From assembly GCA_902495595.1 (NCBI GenBank), contig CABUXV010000004.1, positions 1 to 64,000 on the forward strand: 64,000 nt of DNA, written 5' to 3'. How positions within the stretch are numbered: the first letter of the stretch is position 1; every line of letters starts with the position of its first letter. Position numbers and translations under genes: made by a program. The DNA is from an uncultured Eubacterium sp. GTDB taxonomy: Bacteria; Bacillota; Clostridia; Peptostreptococcales; Anaerovoracaceae. The notes beneath the pieces are model-generated. The model searched no databases. It was given only the letters and a program-made list of their open reading frames with translations, and had not been told where the DNA came from. This document shows, one piece after another, positions 37,573-45,579 of the stretch.

Positions 37573-40500
37573 CTATTTTAATTTAGCGATAAGTTCTCCG
37601 GCCTTTACCTGCTGACCTTCCTTGATGTATATCTTATCTACCACACCTTTTGCAGTCGCCAGTATATTGGTCTCCATCTTCATTGCCTCAATTACAGCAA
37701 TAGGCTGTTTTTCTTCAACTTCATCGCCCTCGTTTATAAGAACTTTTATAATATTTCCCGGGATATTTGCACCTATTTCACCAGGGTCATCAGGACTCGC
37801 ATATACGGTTTTAGATGCTGTGGCTTCCACATTGGCAGCCTGATCCTTTACTTTAACAGCCGTTCTGTTTCCATTGACTTCAAATACGATATTCCTGTAT
37901 CCGTCTTCATCTGTCTCCCTTATATCGGAAAGTCTTACTACGAGTTCTTTTCCTTCTGCAATCTTAACTTCGCATGTTTCTCCCTCTGAAAGACCGTGGA
38001 AGAATATATCGCTTCCCATAAGTCTGAAGTTGCCTTCTGTTTCAAGACTCTTGAGATAATCTTCAAATACTTTAGGATAAAGAGCATAGCTTAGAGCTTC
38101 TTTTTCACTTCCCTCAAGTCCGTGTTTTTCTTCCAGCTGTTTCTTTATTTTGTCAAAATCTTCATCAGGAAGAAGCTCTCCAGGTCTGCATGTAATAGGT
38201 TCCTTTCCGTGAAGCACAAGCTTCTGCAGCTTTTCAGGGAAACCACCCTCAGGCTGACCCATCATACCCTCAAAATACGAAACTATTGAATCAGGAAAAT
38301 CTATATCCTTGGCTTTTTCGTAAATATTCTCAGGCGTAAGTTCATTCTGAACCATAAATATAGCCATATCTCCCACAGCTTTTGAGGAAGGTGTAACCTT
38401 AACGATATCACCAAGCATCTCATTAACTGCTTTGTACATTTCTTTTACATCGTTGAACTTATGACCCAGTCCGAAACTTTCAACCTGTGATTTCAGATTG
38501 GAATACTGTCCTCCCGGCATCTCATACTTATATATTTCCGCAGAGCCTGTCATCATGTCGGATTCGAATCCTGCATATACAGGTCTCACCGCGCCCCAGT
38601 AATCCGAAATCTGCTGTATTCCGTCAGGATTGATTCCCGTTTCTCTTTCGGTACTGTCCATAGCTGCAACTATCGAATTCAGAGCAGGCTGACTTGTCAG
38701 TCCTGACATACTGTTGAATGCAGCGTCTATTATATCTACGCCTGCATGAGCTGCCATCATCAGTGTAGCAACTCCGTTGCCGCTCGTATCGTGAGTATGC
38801 AGATGAATAGGAATTGAAATCTCATTTTTCAATGCTTCTATCAGCTTTTTAGCAGCCATAGGTTTGATAAGTCCCGACATATCCTTGATTCCAAGTATAT
38901 GAGTACCTCTCTTTTCCAGTTCCTTTGCCATCTTCACATAGTAGTTCAGGTTGTATTTTTCTCTGCTTTCGTCAAGTATATCGCCTGTATAGCAGATGCA
39001 CGCTTCTGCAACTTTTCCCTGATTCAAAGTTTCATCAAGGGCAACTTCCATTCCCTGTATCCAGTTCAGAGAGTCGAATATTCTGAATACATCTATTCCC
39101 GATTTGGCTGATTCTTTTACAAATCTTCTTATCACGTTATCAGGATAGTTTTTGTATCCCACTGCATTAGCGCCTCTGATAAGCATCTGAAACATGATAT
39201 TAGGTATTTTCGCACGTAGCGTTTCAAGTCTTTCCCACGGGGATTCTTTCAGAAATCTGTACGCAGTATCAAAAGTTGCTCCGCCCCACATTTCAAGTGA
39301 AAATAAATCCTTTCCGTAAAGAGCTGTAGCAGGAGCTATTTTTTCCATATCTACAGTTCTGACTCTTGTTGCCATAAGAGACTGCTGCGCATCTCTCATT
39401 GTCGTATCTGTAATAAGAAGTTTTTTCTGTTCCTTAATCCAGTTTACAACTCCCTCAGGACCCTTTTCATCTAAAATCTGCTTGGTTCCCGAAAGCTTCG
39501 CAATTTCATCAGGCTTGATTCTAGGGAAAACAGGTACGTCAAACTGCGGCTTAACGCCTCTGTTTCCATTGACATATTTATCGCCCAGGAAAGTGAGCAG
39601 TTTGGCTTCCTTATCTTCTCTTACCATTATATTCATGAGTTCAGGATTGTCCTCAATAAATCCCGTATCACATTTTCCTGCCTTAAATGTCGGATGATTA
39701 AGTACATTAAGAAGGAATGCTCTGTTCGTCTTAACGCCTGTAATCTTCATTTCCTTTATGGCTCTCTTAGCTTTGCTTGTAGCATCTTTAAAGCTTCTCG
39801 CCCATGTGGTTACCTTTACAAGCAAACTGTCATAATATGGAGAAATAGTGGAGTTTACAAAAGCATTTCCCGCATCAAGTCTTATCCCGTAACCGCCTGC
39901 GCTTGTGTATTTCGTTATAACTCCTGTATCAGGAGCAAATCCGTTTATAGGATCCTCCGTAGTAAGTCTGCACTGTATCGCATATCCTCTTGGCTTTATA
40001 TCATCCTGACTTTTGATGTTCACTTCATCTGAATCAAGACTGTATCCCTGAGCTATTAATATCTGAGACTGAACAATGTCCACTCCTGTTGTCATCTCGG
40101 TAACGGTATGTTCTACCTGAATTCTCGGATTCATCTCTATGAAATAATGATTACCGTCATGGTCAACGAGGAATTCAACAGTACCTGCACTCCTGTAATT
40201 TACAGCGCGGGCTATCTTAAGAGCATCCCTGCATATGTTCTGTCTCTGCTCTTCCGTAATACTGAGCGCCGGTGTGAACTCAACCACTTTCTGATGTCTT
40301 CTCTGTATTGAGCAGTCACGTTCATAAAGATGAACTATATTTCCGTAGTTGTCACCCAGTATCTGTACCTCTATGTGTTTAGGTTTTTCAAGATATTTTT
40401 CGATAAATATATCATCTATTCCGAAAGCTTTTTTTGCTTCGCTCTTAGCGCTTCTGAACTGCTCCGCCATTTCCGATTCACTTCGCACGATTCTCATGCC

Positions 40501-41016
40501 TCTTCCGCCGCCTCCCGCAGCAGCTTTAAGCATTACAGGATATCCGCAGTCCCCGGCAAATTTAATAGCTACATCCTCAGATGGAACGGTTTCCGTAATT
40601 CCCGGTATTGTAGGAACGTTAACACTGTTTGCCACAATTTTCGATTTAACCTTATCTCCAAGCTGATCCATCATATTGTAATCAGGACCTATAAAAACAA
40701 TGCCTTCTCTTTCACAGGCTTCCGCAAATGTAACATTTTCCGATAAAAATCCGTATCCCGGATGGATAGCATCGACACCTTTTGCCTTAGCAAGCTCAAT
40801 AATCTCATCTATTGCCAGATATGCATCAACAGGCGATTTGCCCTTTCCTATCTGATATGATTCATCGGCCTTCGTTCTGAACAATGTATTTTTATCTTCT
40901 TCCGAATATATTGCTACACTTCTTATTCCCAGTTCTTTGCAGGCTCTGAATATTCTTATAGCTATTTCGCCTCTGTTGGCAACCAGAACTCGTTTAAACT
41001 TTCTCTTATCTTCCAT
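37573..41016 (-). CDS. pyc: Pyruvate carboxylase
   Basis: This 1147-residue biotin enzyme carboxylates pyruvate to oxaloacetate. The biotin carboxylase domain (about 5-455) has KRVLVANRGEIAIRIFRA, AAGGGGRGMRIV and EMNPRIQVEHTVTE. The carboxyltransferase domain has TDTTMRDAQQSLMATRVRT and the carbamylated-lysine IKDMSGL. The C-terminal biotinyl domain carries VIEAMKMETNI. All in one chain, full length. ATG at 41014-41016 with AGGAG upstream is chosen over a start nine codons earlier. Together with PPDK it supports anaplerosis or gluconeogenesis. Confidence 0.96.
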   Translation of the reverse strand: MEDKRKFKRVLVANRGEIAIRIFRACKELGIRSVAIYSEEDKNTLFRTKADESYQIGKGKSPVDAYLAIDEIIELAKAKGVDAIHPGYGFLSENVTFAEACEREGIVFIGPDYNMMDQLGDKVKSKIVANSVNVPTIPGITETVPSEDVAIKFAGDCGYPVMLKAAAGGGGRGMRIVRSESEMAEQFRSAKSEAKKAFGIDDIFIEKYLEKPKHIEVQILGDNYGNIVHLYERDCSIQRRHQKVVEFTPALSITEEQRQNICRDALKIARAVNYRSAGTVEFLVDHDGNHYFIEMNPRIQVEHTVTEMTTGVDIVQSQILIAQGYSLDSDEVNIKSQDDIKPRGYAIQCRLTTEDPINGFAPDTGVITKYTSAGGYGIRLDAGNAFVNSTISPYYDSLLVKVTTWARSFKDATSKAKRAIKEMKITGVKTNRAFLLNVLNHPTFKAGKCDTGFIEDNPELMNIMVREDKEAKLLTFLGDKYVNGNRGVKPQFDVPVFPRIKPDEIAKLSGTKQILDEKGPEGVVNWIKEQKKLLITDTTMRDAQQSLMATRVRTVDMEKIAPATALYGKDLFSLEMWGGATFDTAYRFLKESPWERLETLRAKIPNIMFQMLIRGANAVGYKNYPDNVIRRFVKESAKSGIDVFRIFDSLNWIQGMEVALDETLNQGKVAEACICYTGDILDESREKYNLNYYVKMAKELEKRGTHILGIKDMSGLIKPMAAKKLIEALKNEISIPIHLHTHDTSGNGVATLMMAAHAGVDIIDAAFNSMSGLTSQPALNSIVAAMDSTERETGINPDGIQQISDYWGAVRPVYAGFESDMMTGSAEIYKYEMPGGQYSNLKSQVESFGLGHKFNDVKEMYKAVNEMLGDIVKVTPSSKAVGDMAIFMVQNELTPENIYEKAKDIDFPDSIVSYFEGMMGQPEGGFPEKLQKLVLHGKEPITCRPGELLPDEDFDKIKKQLEEKHGLEGSEKEALSYALYPKVFEDYLKSLETEGNFRLMGSDIFFHGLSEGETCEVKIAEGKELVVRLSDIRETDEDGYRNIVFEVNGNRTAVKVKDQAANVEATASKTVYASPDDPGEIGANIPGNIIKVLINEGDEVEEKQPIAVIEAMKMETNILATAKGVVDKIYIKEGQQVKAGELIAKLK

Positions 41017-41093
41017 ATCCCGAGTCTCCTTTCTTTTGCACATTATTTTAATATTTTACCACTATTCTCAGAATTTTGCTACTTATATTTTTT

Positions 41094-41924
41094 CTATTGC
41101 TCTTTTATGTGTACATCTATCTGTTTATAAGGAATATGAATGCCATGTTCATCAAAGGCAAGTTTTATATTTTCTTCAAGATAATACTTTACATCCCAGT
41201 AATCGGATGTCTTGCACCATACCTTAAGATCCATTTCAACACAGCTTTGGCCATGATTTGCAACTCCCATGACAGGCTCCGGCTCTGGAAATATGGCAGG
41301 ATTTTCACTGCATACCCGCTTCATTATTTCCTTGGCCTCGCTTATATCGTCGCTGTACCCTATTCCAAACGTACAGTCCACTCTCCTATTGTCTTCTTCG
41401 CTGTGATTTACAAGAACCGATGTATTTACTATTCCATTCGGTATGGTTATGGTTTTATTGTCATAGGTTTTCAAAGTAGTCAGAAATAAATCTATATGAT
41501 GTACCTTTCCTGATACATCTCCTATATCTATAAAGTCATCTTTGCTAAACGGCTTTGTTATTATTATCATCACGCCTCCTGCAATATTTGCAAGACTGTC
41601 TTTGAGCGCAAGAGCCACCGCTGCTCCCGCAGCTCCTACTACAGCTATTACCGTATGCATCTGTATACCTAAAACACCAAGGCACATGGTGATTATCGTT
41701 ATTATCACAACTGCTTTCATCACATTTTTTATAAATGTATACAAAACGGGGTCTGTGCTGCTCTTGCTGAGAGCCTTATCGGTAATCTTTAAAAGTATTC
41801 TTATGACTATAAGTCCTATACCTATAATCAGAAGAATTTTAATTATTGCCATCACCCATATATAAAGCTCTCCCGATTCTGAAAACTTTTCAAATAGCTT
41901 TTCGATACCTGTTAGGTTACCCAT
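41094..41924 (-). CDS. Small-conductance mechanosensitive channel (MscS family)
   Basis: This protein of about 276 residues has three membrane helices. The third is the pore helix, rich in Gly/Ala (AVVGAAGAAVALALKDSLANIAGGVMI). The beta domain (PFSKDDFIDIGDVSGKVHHIDLFLTTLKTYDNKTITIPNG) and alpha/beta vestibule follow. The typical MscS N-V-N pattern is here IPNGIVNTS. It acts as an osmotic release valve. ATG at 41922-41924 follows GGAGGAG; the longer frame starts inside that site. Confidence 0.9.
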   Translation of the reverse strand: MGNLTGIEKLFEKFSESGELYIWVMAIIKILLIIGIGLIVIRILLKITDKALSKSSTDPVLYTFIKNVMKAVVIITIITMCLGVLGIQMHTVIAVVGAAGAAVALALKDSLANIAGGVMIIITKPFSKDDFIDIGDVSGKVHHIDLFLTTLKTYDNKTITIPNGIVNTSVLVNHSEEDNRRVDCTFGIGYSDDISEAKEIMKRVCSENPAIFPEPEPVMGVANHGQSCVEMDLKVWCKTSDYWDVKYYLEENIKLAFDEHGIHIPYKQIDVHIKEQ

Positions 41925-41953
41925 ATAAATAAACTCCTCCAATCCCCATTTTG

Positions 41954-43843
41954 CTAATTATTCTCTTTTATATTCCTTCCGCTTCTTCTTCTCTCAAGCT
42001 CCTTTAAGAATTTCTTCCTGAGTCTGATATCGTCAGGAACTATTTCTACAAGTTCATCGTCATCTATGAATTCAAGCGCTTCTTCAAGGGTAAATGTTCT
42101 TGCGGGAGCGAGCTTTATATTATCATCGCTTCCGGCTGCCCTCATGTTGGTGGCTTTCTTAGCTTTGCATGGATTTACTACCATATCCTCGCTTCTTGAA
42201 TTCATTCCTATTATCATGCCCTCATACACTTTTGTACCCGGCTCTATAAACATCTGAACTCGCTCGCTTATATTGAATATGGCATAGGGCGTTGCGGTGC
42301 CTTCCTCCTGTGCTATGGCTACTCCGTTGGTTCTCTGAGGAATATCTCCTGTAAAATCATCGAATTTAGCGAAACGTCTGACCATAGTGCCCTCTCCTCT
42401 GGTGTCATTTATAAATTCACTTCTGTAGCCGAGAAGTCCTCTTGTGGGGACTATGTATTCAAGACGTGTAAAGCCGTTTTCACTTTTCATCTCCTGCATC
42501 ATTCCCTTTCTCAAGTTTAGTTTTGAAATAACCGAACCTGAATACTCATCTGGAACGGAAAGAACAACTTCTTCAAATGGTTCCTGAACCTGATTTTTAT
42601 CACCTCTGCGCATTATTACCTCAGGTTTTGACACAGCCAGTTCATAGCCCTCTCTTCTCATATTTTCTATAAGTATTGAAAGATGAAGCTCACCTCTTCC
42701 CGAAACCTTAAAGCTGTCCGTGGAATCCGTATCTTCCACCTTTAGCCCCACATTGACTTCCAGCTCTTTGTTCAGCCTCTCCTTTATATGTCTTGAAGTG
42801 ACGAATTTGCCTACCTTGCCTGCGAAAGGTGATTTGTTTACCATAAAGTACATGGAAAGAGTCGGCTCCTCTATATGAATCATTTCAAGAGGCTGCGGAT
42901 CTGCCGTCTCGCATATGGTCTCGCCTATTGATATATCGGCAATACCCGAAACGACAACTATGTCGCCGGCTTCCGCCTGCTCTACCGACATACGTTTAAG
43001 TCCTCTGTATACAAATACCTGATTTATTTTCTTTTGACGTATTTCTCCGTCTCCTTTTGCAACAGCAACCACGCTTCCTGCTTTTATTACTCCTTTTGTT
43101 ACTCTTCCTATTCCAAGTCGTCCTATATAATCGTCATATGCAAGAGCCGATATCTGAAGCTGCAAAGGTTCTGAATTCTTGTCAGGGTATGGACTTGTAT
43201 GTTTTATTATGGTTTCAAACAGAGGTGTTATATCAAGACCCTTCATTCCTTTAGCTGTTTTCTTTATCTTCTCATCTCCGTTTTCAAGATTGATTTCCTT
43301 TACATCATCGGGGTCATATACCACTATACCCTGGCGAGCTATTCCGTAAAGTATCGGAAAATCAAGCTGCTCGTCATTAGCTTCCAAATCCATGAACAAT
43401 TCGTATACTTCATCTACAACTTCATCTATTCTGGCATCTTTTTTATCTATCTTATTTATTAAAAGTATTGGATTTATTCCCTGCTCCAGTGATTTTTTCA
43501 ATACGAATCTCGTCTGAGGCATAGGGCCCTCGCTGGAATCCACCAACAAAATTACCGTATCTACGGTTTTAATGATTCTCTCAACTTCCGATGAAAAATC
43601 AGCATGTCCCGGAGTATCGACGATATTTATCTTCACATCGTCATGCATTACAGAACAGTTCTTGGAATATATGGTTATTCCTCTCTCCCTTTCAATATCA
43701 TCGCTGTCCATTACACAGTCTACTACCTGTTCATTATCGCGAAATACTCCGCTCTGATTTAAAAAGGCGTCTACAAGCGTTGATTTTCCCGCATCTACGT
43801 GAGCTATAACCGCAATGTTTATTATCTTTTGTTTTTCTGACAT
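41954..43843 (-). CDS. typA: Translational GTPase TypA/BipA
   Basis: This 629-residue ribosome-associated GTPase has G motifs VIAHVDAGKSTLVDAF, DTPGHADF and NKIDKKDARIDE. The EF-G-like domains II, III and V and the BipA-specific C-terminal domain (to about 615) are all present. It supports 50S assembly and stress adaptation. Full length and intact. Confidence 0.95.
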   Translation of the reverse strand: MSEKQKIINIAVIAHVDAGKSTLVDAFLNQSGVFRDNEQVVDCVMDSDDIERERGITIYSKNCSVMHDDVKINIVDTPGHADFSSEVERIIKTVDTVILLVDSSEGPMPQTRFVLKKSLEQGINPILLINKIDKKDARIDEVVDEVYELFMDLEANDEQLDFPILYGIARQGIVVYDPDDVKEINLENGDEKIKKTAKGMKGLDITPLFETIIKHTSPYPDKNSEPLQLQISALAYDDYIGRLGIGRVTKGVIKAGSVVAVAKGDGEIRQKKINQVFVYRGLKRMSVEQAEAGDIVVVSGIADISIGETICETADPQPLEMIHIEEPTLSMYFMVNKSPFAGKVGKFVTSRHIKERLNKELEVNVGLKVEDTDSTDSFKVSGRGELHLSILIENMRREGYELAVSKPEVIMRRGDKNQVQEPFEEVVLSVPDEYSGSVISKLNLRKGMMQEMKSENGFTRLEYIVPTRGLLGYRSEFINDTRGEGTMVRRFAKFDDFTGDIPQRTNGVAIAQEEGTATPYAIFNISERVQMFIEPGTKVYEGMIIGMNSRSEDMVVNPCKAKKATNMRAAGSDDNIKLAPARTFTLEEALEFIDDDELVEIVPDDIRLRKKFLKELERRRSGRNIKENN

Positions 43844-43991
43844 TAAAATTTCCTGCTTTCTCTATTTATTTAAAACCACAAAGCTATATTGCCTGTAATT
43901 GTGTTTGACTACAACATTATATTGTAAATCAATATATGCCCTGTGTCAAAAAATAAATGAAGAGAATAAGCTAAATAAAAAAGGAGTTTTT

Positions 43992-44543
43992 ATGCCTAGT
44001 TTATTTTTAAGCCCCTCCGTTCAGGAATACAATCCATATATTGACGGATTGGGCAGCGAAGAATATTACATGAACTTAATCGCAGATGCCATGGAGCCCT
44101 ACCTTATAGCTTCGGGAATCTCTTTTACCAGAAACAACCCTTATGATACATTATCCCAGGCCATTGCACTTTCCAATGCAGGAAATTACGACTTTCATCT
44201 GGCTCTTCATTCCAACGCAGCGCCTCCAAGTTTATCGGGACAGATACAAGGCTCTGACATATATTATTATACAACTAGCACAGAAGGCAAAAGAGCAGCG
44301 GAAATTTTCCAGGAAAATCTTAAAGTCATATACCCTGACCCTAATAAAGTTCGCACAGTTCCCAACACAACTTTAGGCGAACTGAGACTTGTAAAAGCGC
44401 CGTCAAATCTTATAGAACTTGCATATCACGATAACCGTGAAGATGCTATGTGGATAATAAATAATATCAACCTAATTGCCAGAACTCTTGTCCTCGCGCT
44501 TACGGAATACTTCGGAATACCATTTCAAGAACCTGCCGTTTAA
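43992..44543 (+). CDS. N-acetylmuramoyl-L-alanine amidase (Amidase_3 type, atypical N-terminus)
   Basis: This 183-residue protein resembles the Amidase_3 zinc amidases of spore-forming Clostridia. Recognisable elements are GSEEYYMNLIADAMEPYL (the first Glu), LALHSNAAP (zinc His) and the C-terminal catalytic Glu in LIELAYHDN. The usual opening D-x-G-H-G, which supplies the first zinc His, is replaced by LSPSVQEYNPY, so the metal site is either completed differently or lost. No signal peptide is present. AAGGAG lies just before the ATG. It converges on the holin gene and may be a chromosomal gene rather than part of the tail locus. Confidence 0.75.
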   Translation: MPSLFLSPSVQEYNPYIDGLGSEEYYMNLIADAMEPYLIASGISFTRNNPYDTLSQAIALSNAGNYDFHLALHSNAAPPSLSGQIQGSDIYYYTTSTEGKRAAEIFQENLKVIYPDPNKVRTVPNTTLGELRLVKAPSNLIELAYHDNREDAMWIINNINLIARTLVLALTEYFGIPFQEPAV

Positions 44544-44564
44544 ATTTCTTCAGCAGATGACATA

Positions 44565-44823
44565 ATCCAAATTATCCAAAAACATTGATATAACATGTGT
44601 TTTGGATAAAAATCGCCTGTTCGGCCTGCTCTGCCGATTCCAATTATCCAAAACATCTGATTTTAAAGCTGTTTTGGTCAAAAACATTGGAATATATTCC
44701 ATTTTGGTCGATTTTTTATCCAAAACACCCTTGTTTACGTAAGATTTGGTTATTAATATTTCCCTAACACCTTACGACATCATGATTTTATCCAAATACA
44801 TATGATACTACGACATTTTGGAT
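44565..44823. repeat. Cluster of TTATCCAAAA / TTTTGG inverted motifs
   Basis: Between the amidase and holin stop codons the motif TTATCCAAAA or its complement recurs about eight times (starts near 44565, 44572, 44599, 44644, 44672, 44702, 44716, 44788 and 44815). Neighbouring copies pair into successive hairpins: 44572-44609, 44648-44677, 44702-44725 and 44790-44823. An 8-base TACGACAT also occurs twice (44773 and 44809). No frame is present. The role could be terminator, operator array or recombination site. Related sequence lies at the right end of the window. Confidence 0.6.
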
Positions 44824-45095
44824 ATTTTATTTTTAACCTCATCTTTTAACACATCTCCTGCTTTCGCCGCCGCTGTAAAAGAATTGTTCTTCCACCATGC
44901 CCATATGGATACAACAGCTGTTGCTGCCGCTGAAATACCGGAATATATCTCATCATCTGTAAAGGGCAAAGATTCTCTTCCAAACATAACCATACATTGA
45001 TTTGCCAAGACTGCAACAAGCGCAATCGTTCTCACAACTGTATCTGCATTTGGTTTTTCCAGTTTCTTTTTCATTTTTTTAATCGTTCCTTTCAT
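44808..45095 (-). CDS. Phage holin (phi LC3 / SPP1-like)
   Basis: This 95-residue protein has a central hydrophobic helix (IALVAVLANQCMVMFG), a second amphipathic hydrophobic stretch (SGISAAATAVVSIWAWWKNNSF) and a charged tail, the layout of phi LC3-type holins. PFTDDEIYSGIS is a recognisable family segment. It would permeabilise the membrane to release particles and activate the endolysin. In this locus its lysin (56987-57952) is 12 kb upstream rather than adjacent. Confidence 0.82.
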   Translation of the reverse strand: MKGTIKKMKKKLEKPNADTVVRTIALVAVLANQCMVMFGRESLPFTDDEIYSGISAAATAVVSIWAWWKNNSFTAAAKAGDVLKDEVKNKISKMS

Positions 45096-45158
45096 TTAAT
45101 CTATTATCTTAATTATATTTTCTATAGTACATGTTTAATGCTGCCAAGCCGAACATAT

Positions 45159-45467
45159 CTAGCCTTCCAGGTGTTCCTTTGCCTGCTCATTAAGAAATTT
45201 AAAATACTTTTCCTTAGCTTCCTCATAAGCCTCGATACCTTCTTCAACCTCTCCATTTACCCGCTTATTTTTTATCGCAACAGCTACTGCATATGAAAGT
45301 CTTGCGCACGCCATATTAAGCTCGAGAAGCAGAAGACTTTCCTTTTTTCTGTTTTCTGATTTGTACTCCAGACTGCAATCACGCCGTTTTTGTTTTCGCT
45401 GTAAAAAATAAACAAGCATTGATATTATAAATGTCTGCGACATACTCAAAATCATGGTTAAAACCAC
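45159..45467 (-). CDS. Small phage-associated protein with N-terminal membrane helix
   Basis: This 102-residue protein has one N-terminal helix (MILSMSQTFIISMLVYFLQ), then a basic stretch, and a helical domain (LLELNMACARLSYAVAVAIKNK). Similar small proteins accompany holins in clostridial prophages, but I cannot assign a family with certainty. The start is GTG with GGAGG eight bases upstream. It lies between the fibre-gene terminator and the holin, so it may be part of a lysis unit. Confidence 0.6.
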   Translation of the reverse strand: MVLTMILSMSQTFIISMLVYFLQRKQKRRDCSLEYKSENRKKESLLLLELNMACARLSYAVAVAIKNKRVNGEVEEGIEAYEEAKEKYFKFLNEQAKEHLEG

Positions 45468-45531
45468 AATAAACGCCTCCCTTTGTCTGATTTCAGCACA
45501 TTATTAAAACAATATTTCACCTATTACAAAA

Positions 45532-45560
45532 AAGCGGACCGATTGAAAGTCGGTCCGCTT
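45532..45560 (-). terminator. Terminator after the tail fibre gene
   Basis: An 11-bp GC-rich stem, AAGCGGACCGA with TCGGTCCGCTT, is followed by a T-run on the minus strand. It lies 20 bp beyond the fibre stop codon and separates structural from lysis genes. Confidence 0.85.
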
Positions 45561-45579
45561 AATTACTTTTATATACAAA

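Noticed and set aside
44565..44823. CRISPR array
   Set aside because: Repeats are short, in both orientations, irregularly spaced and paired into hairpins; no cas genes in the window.
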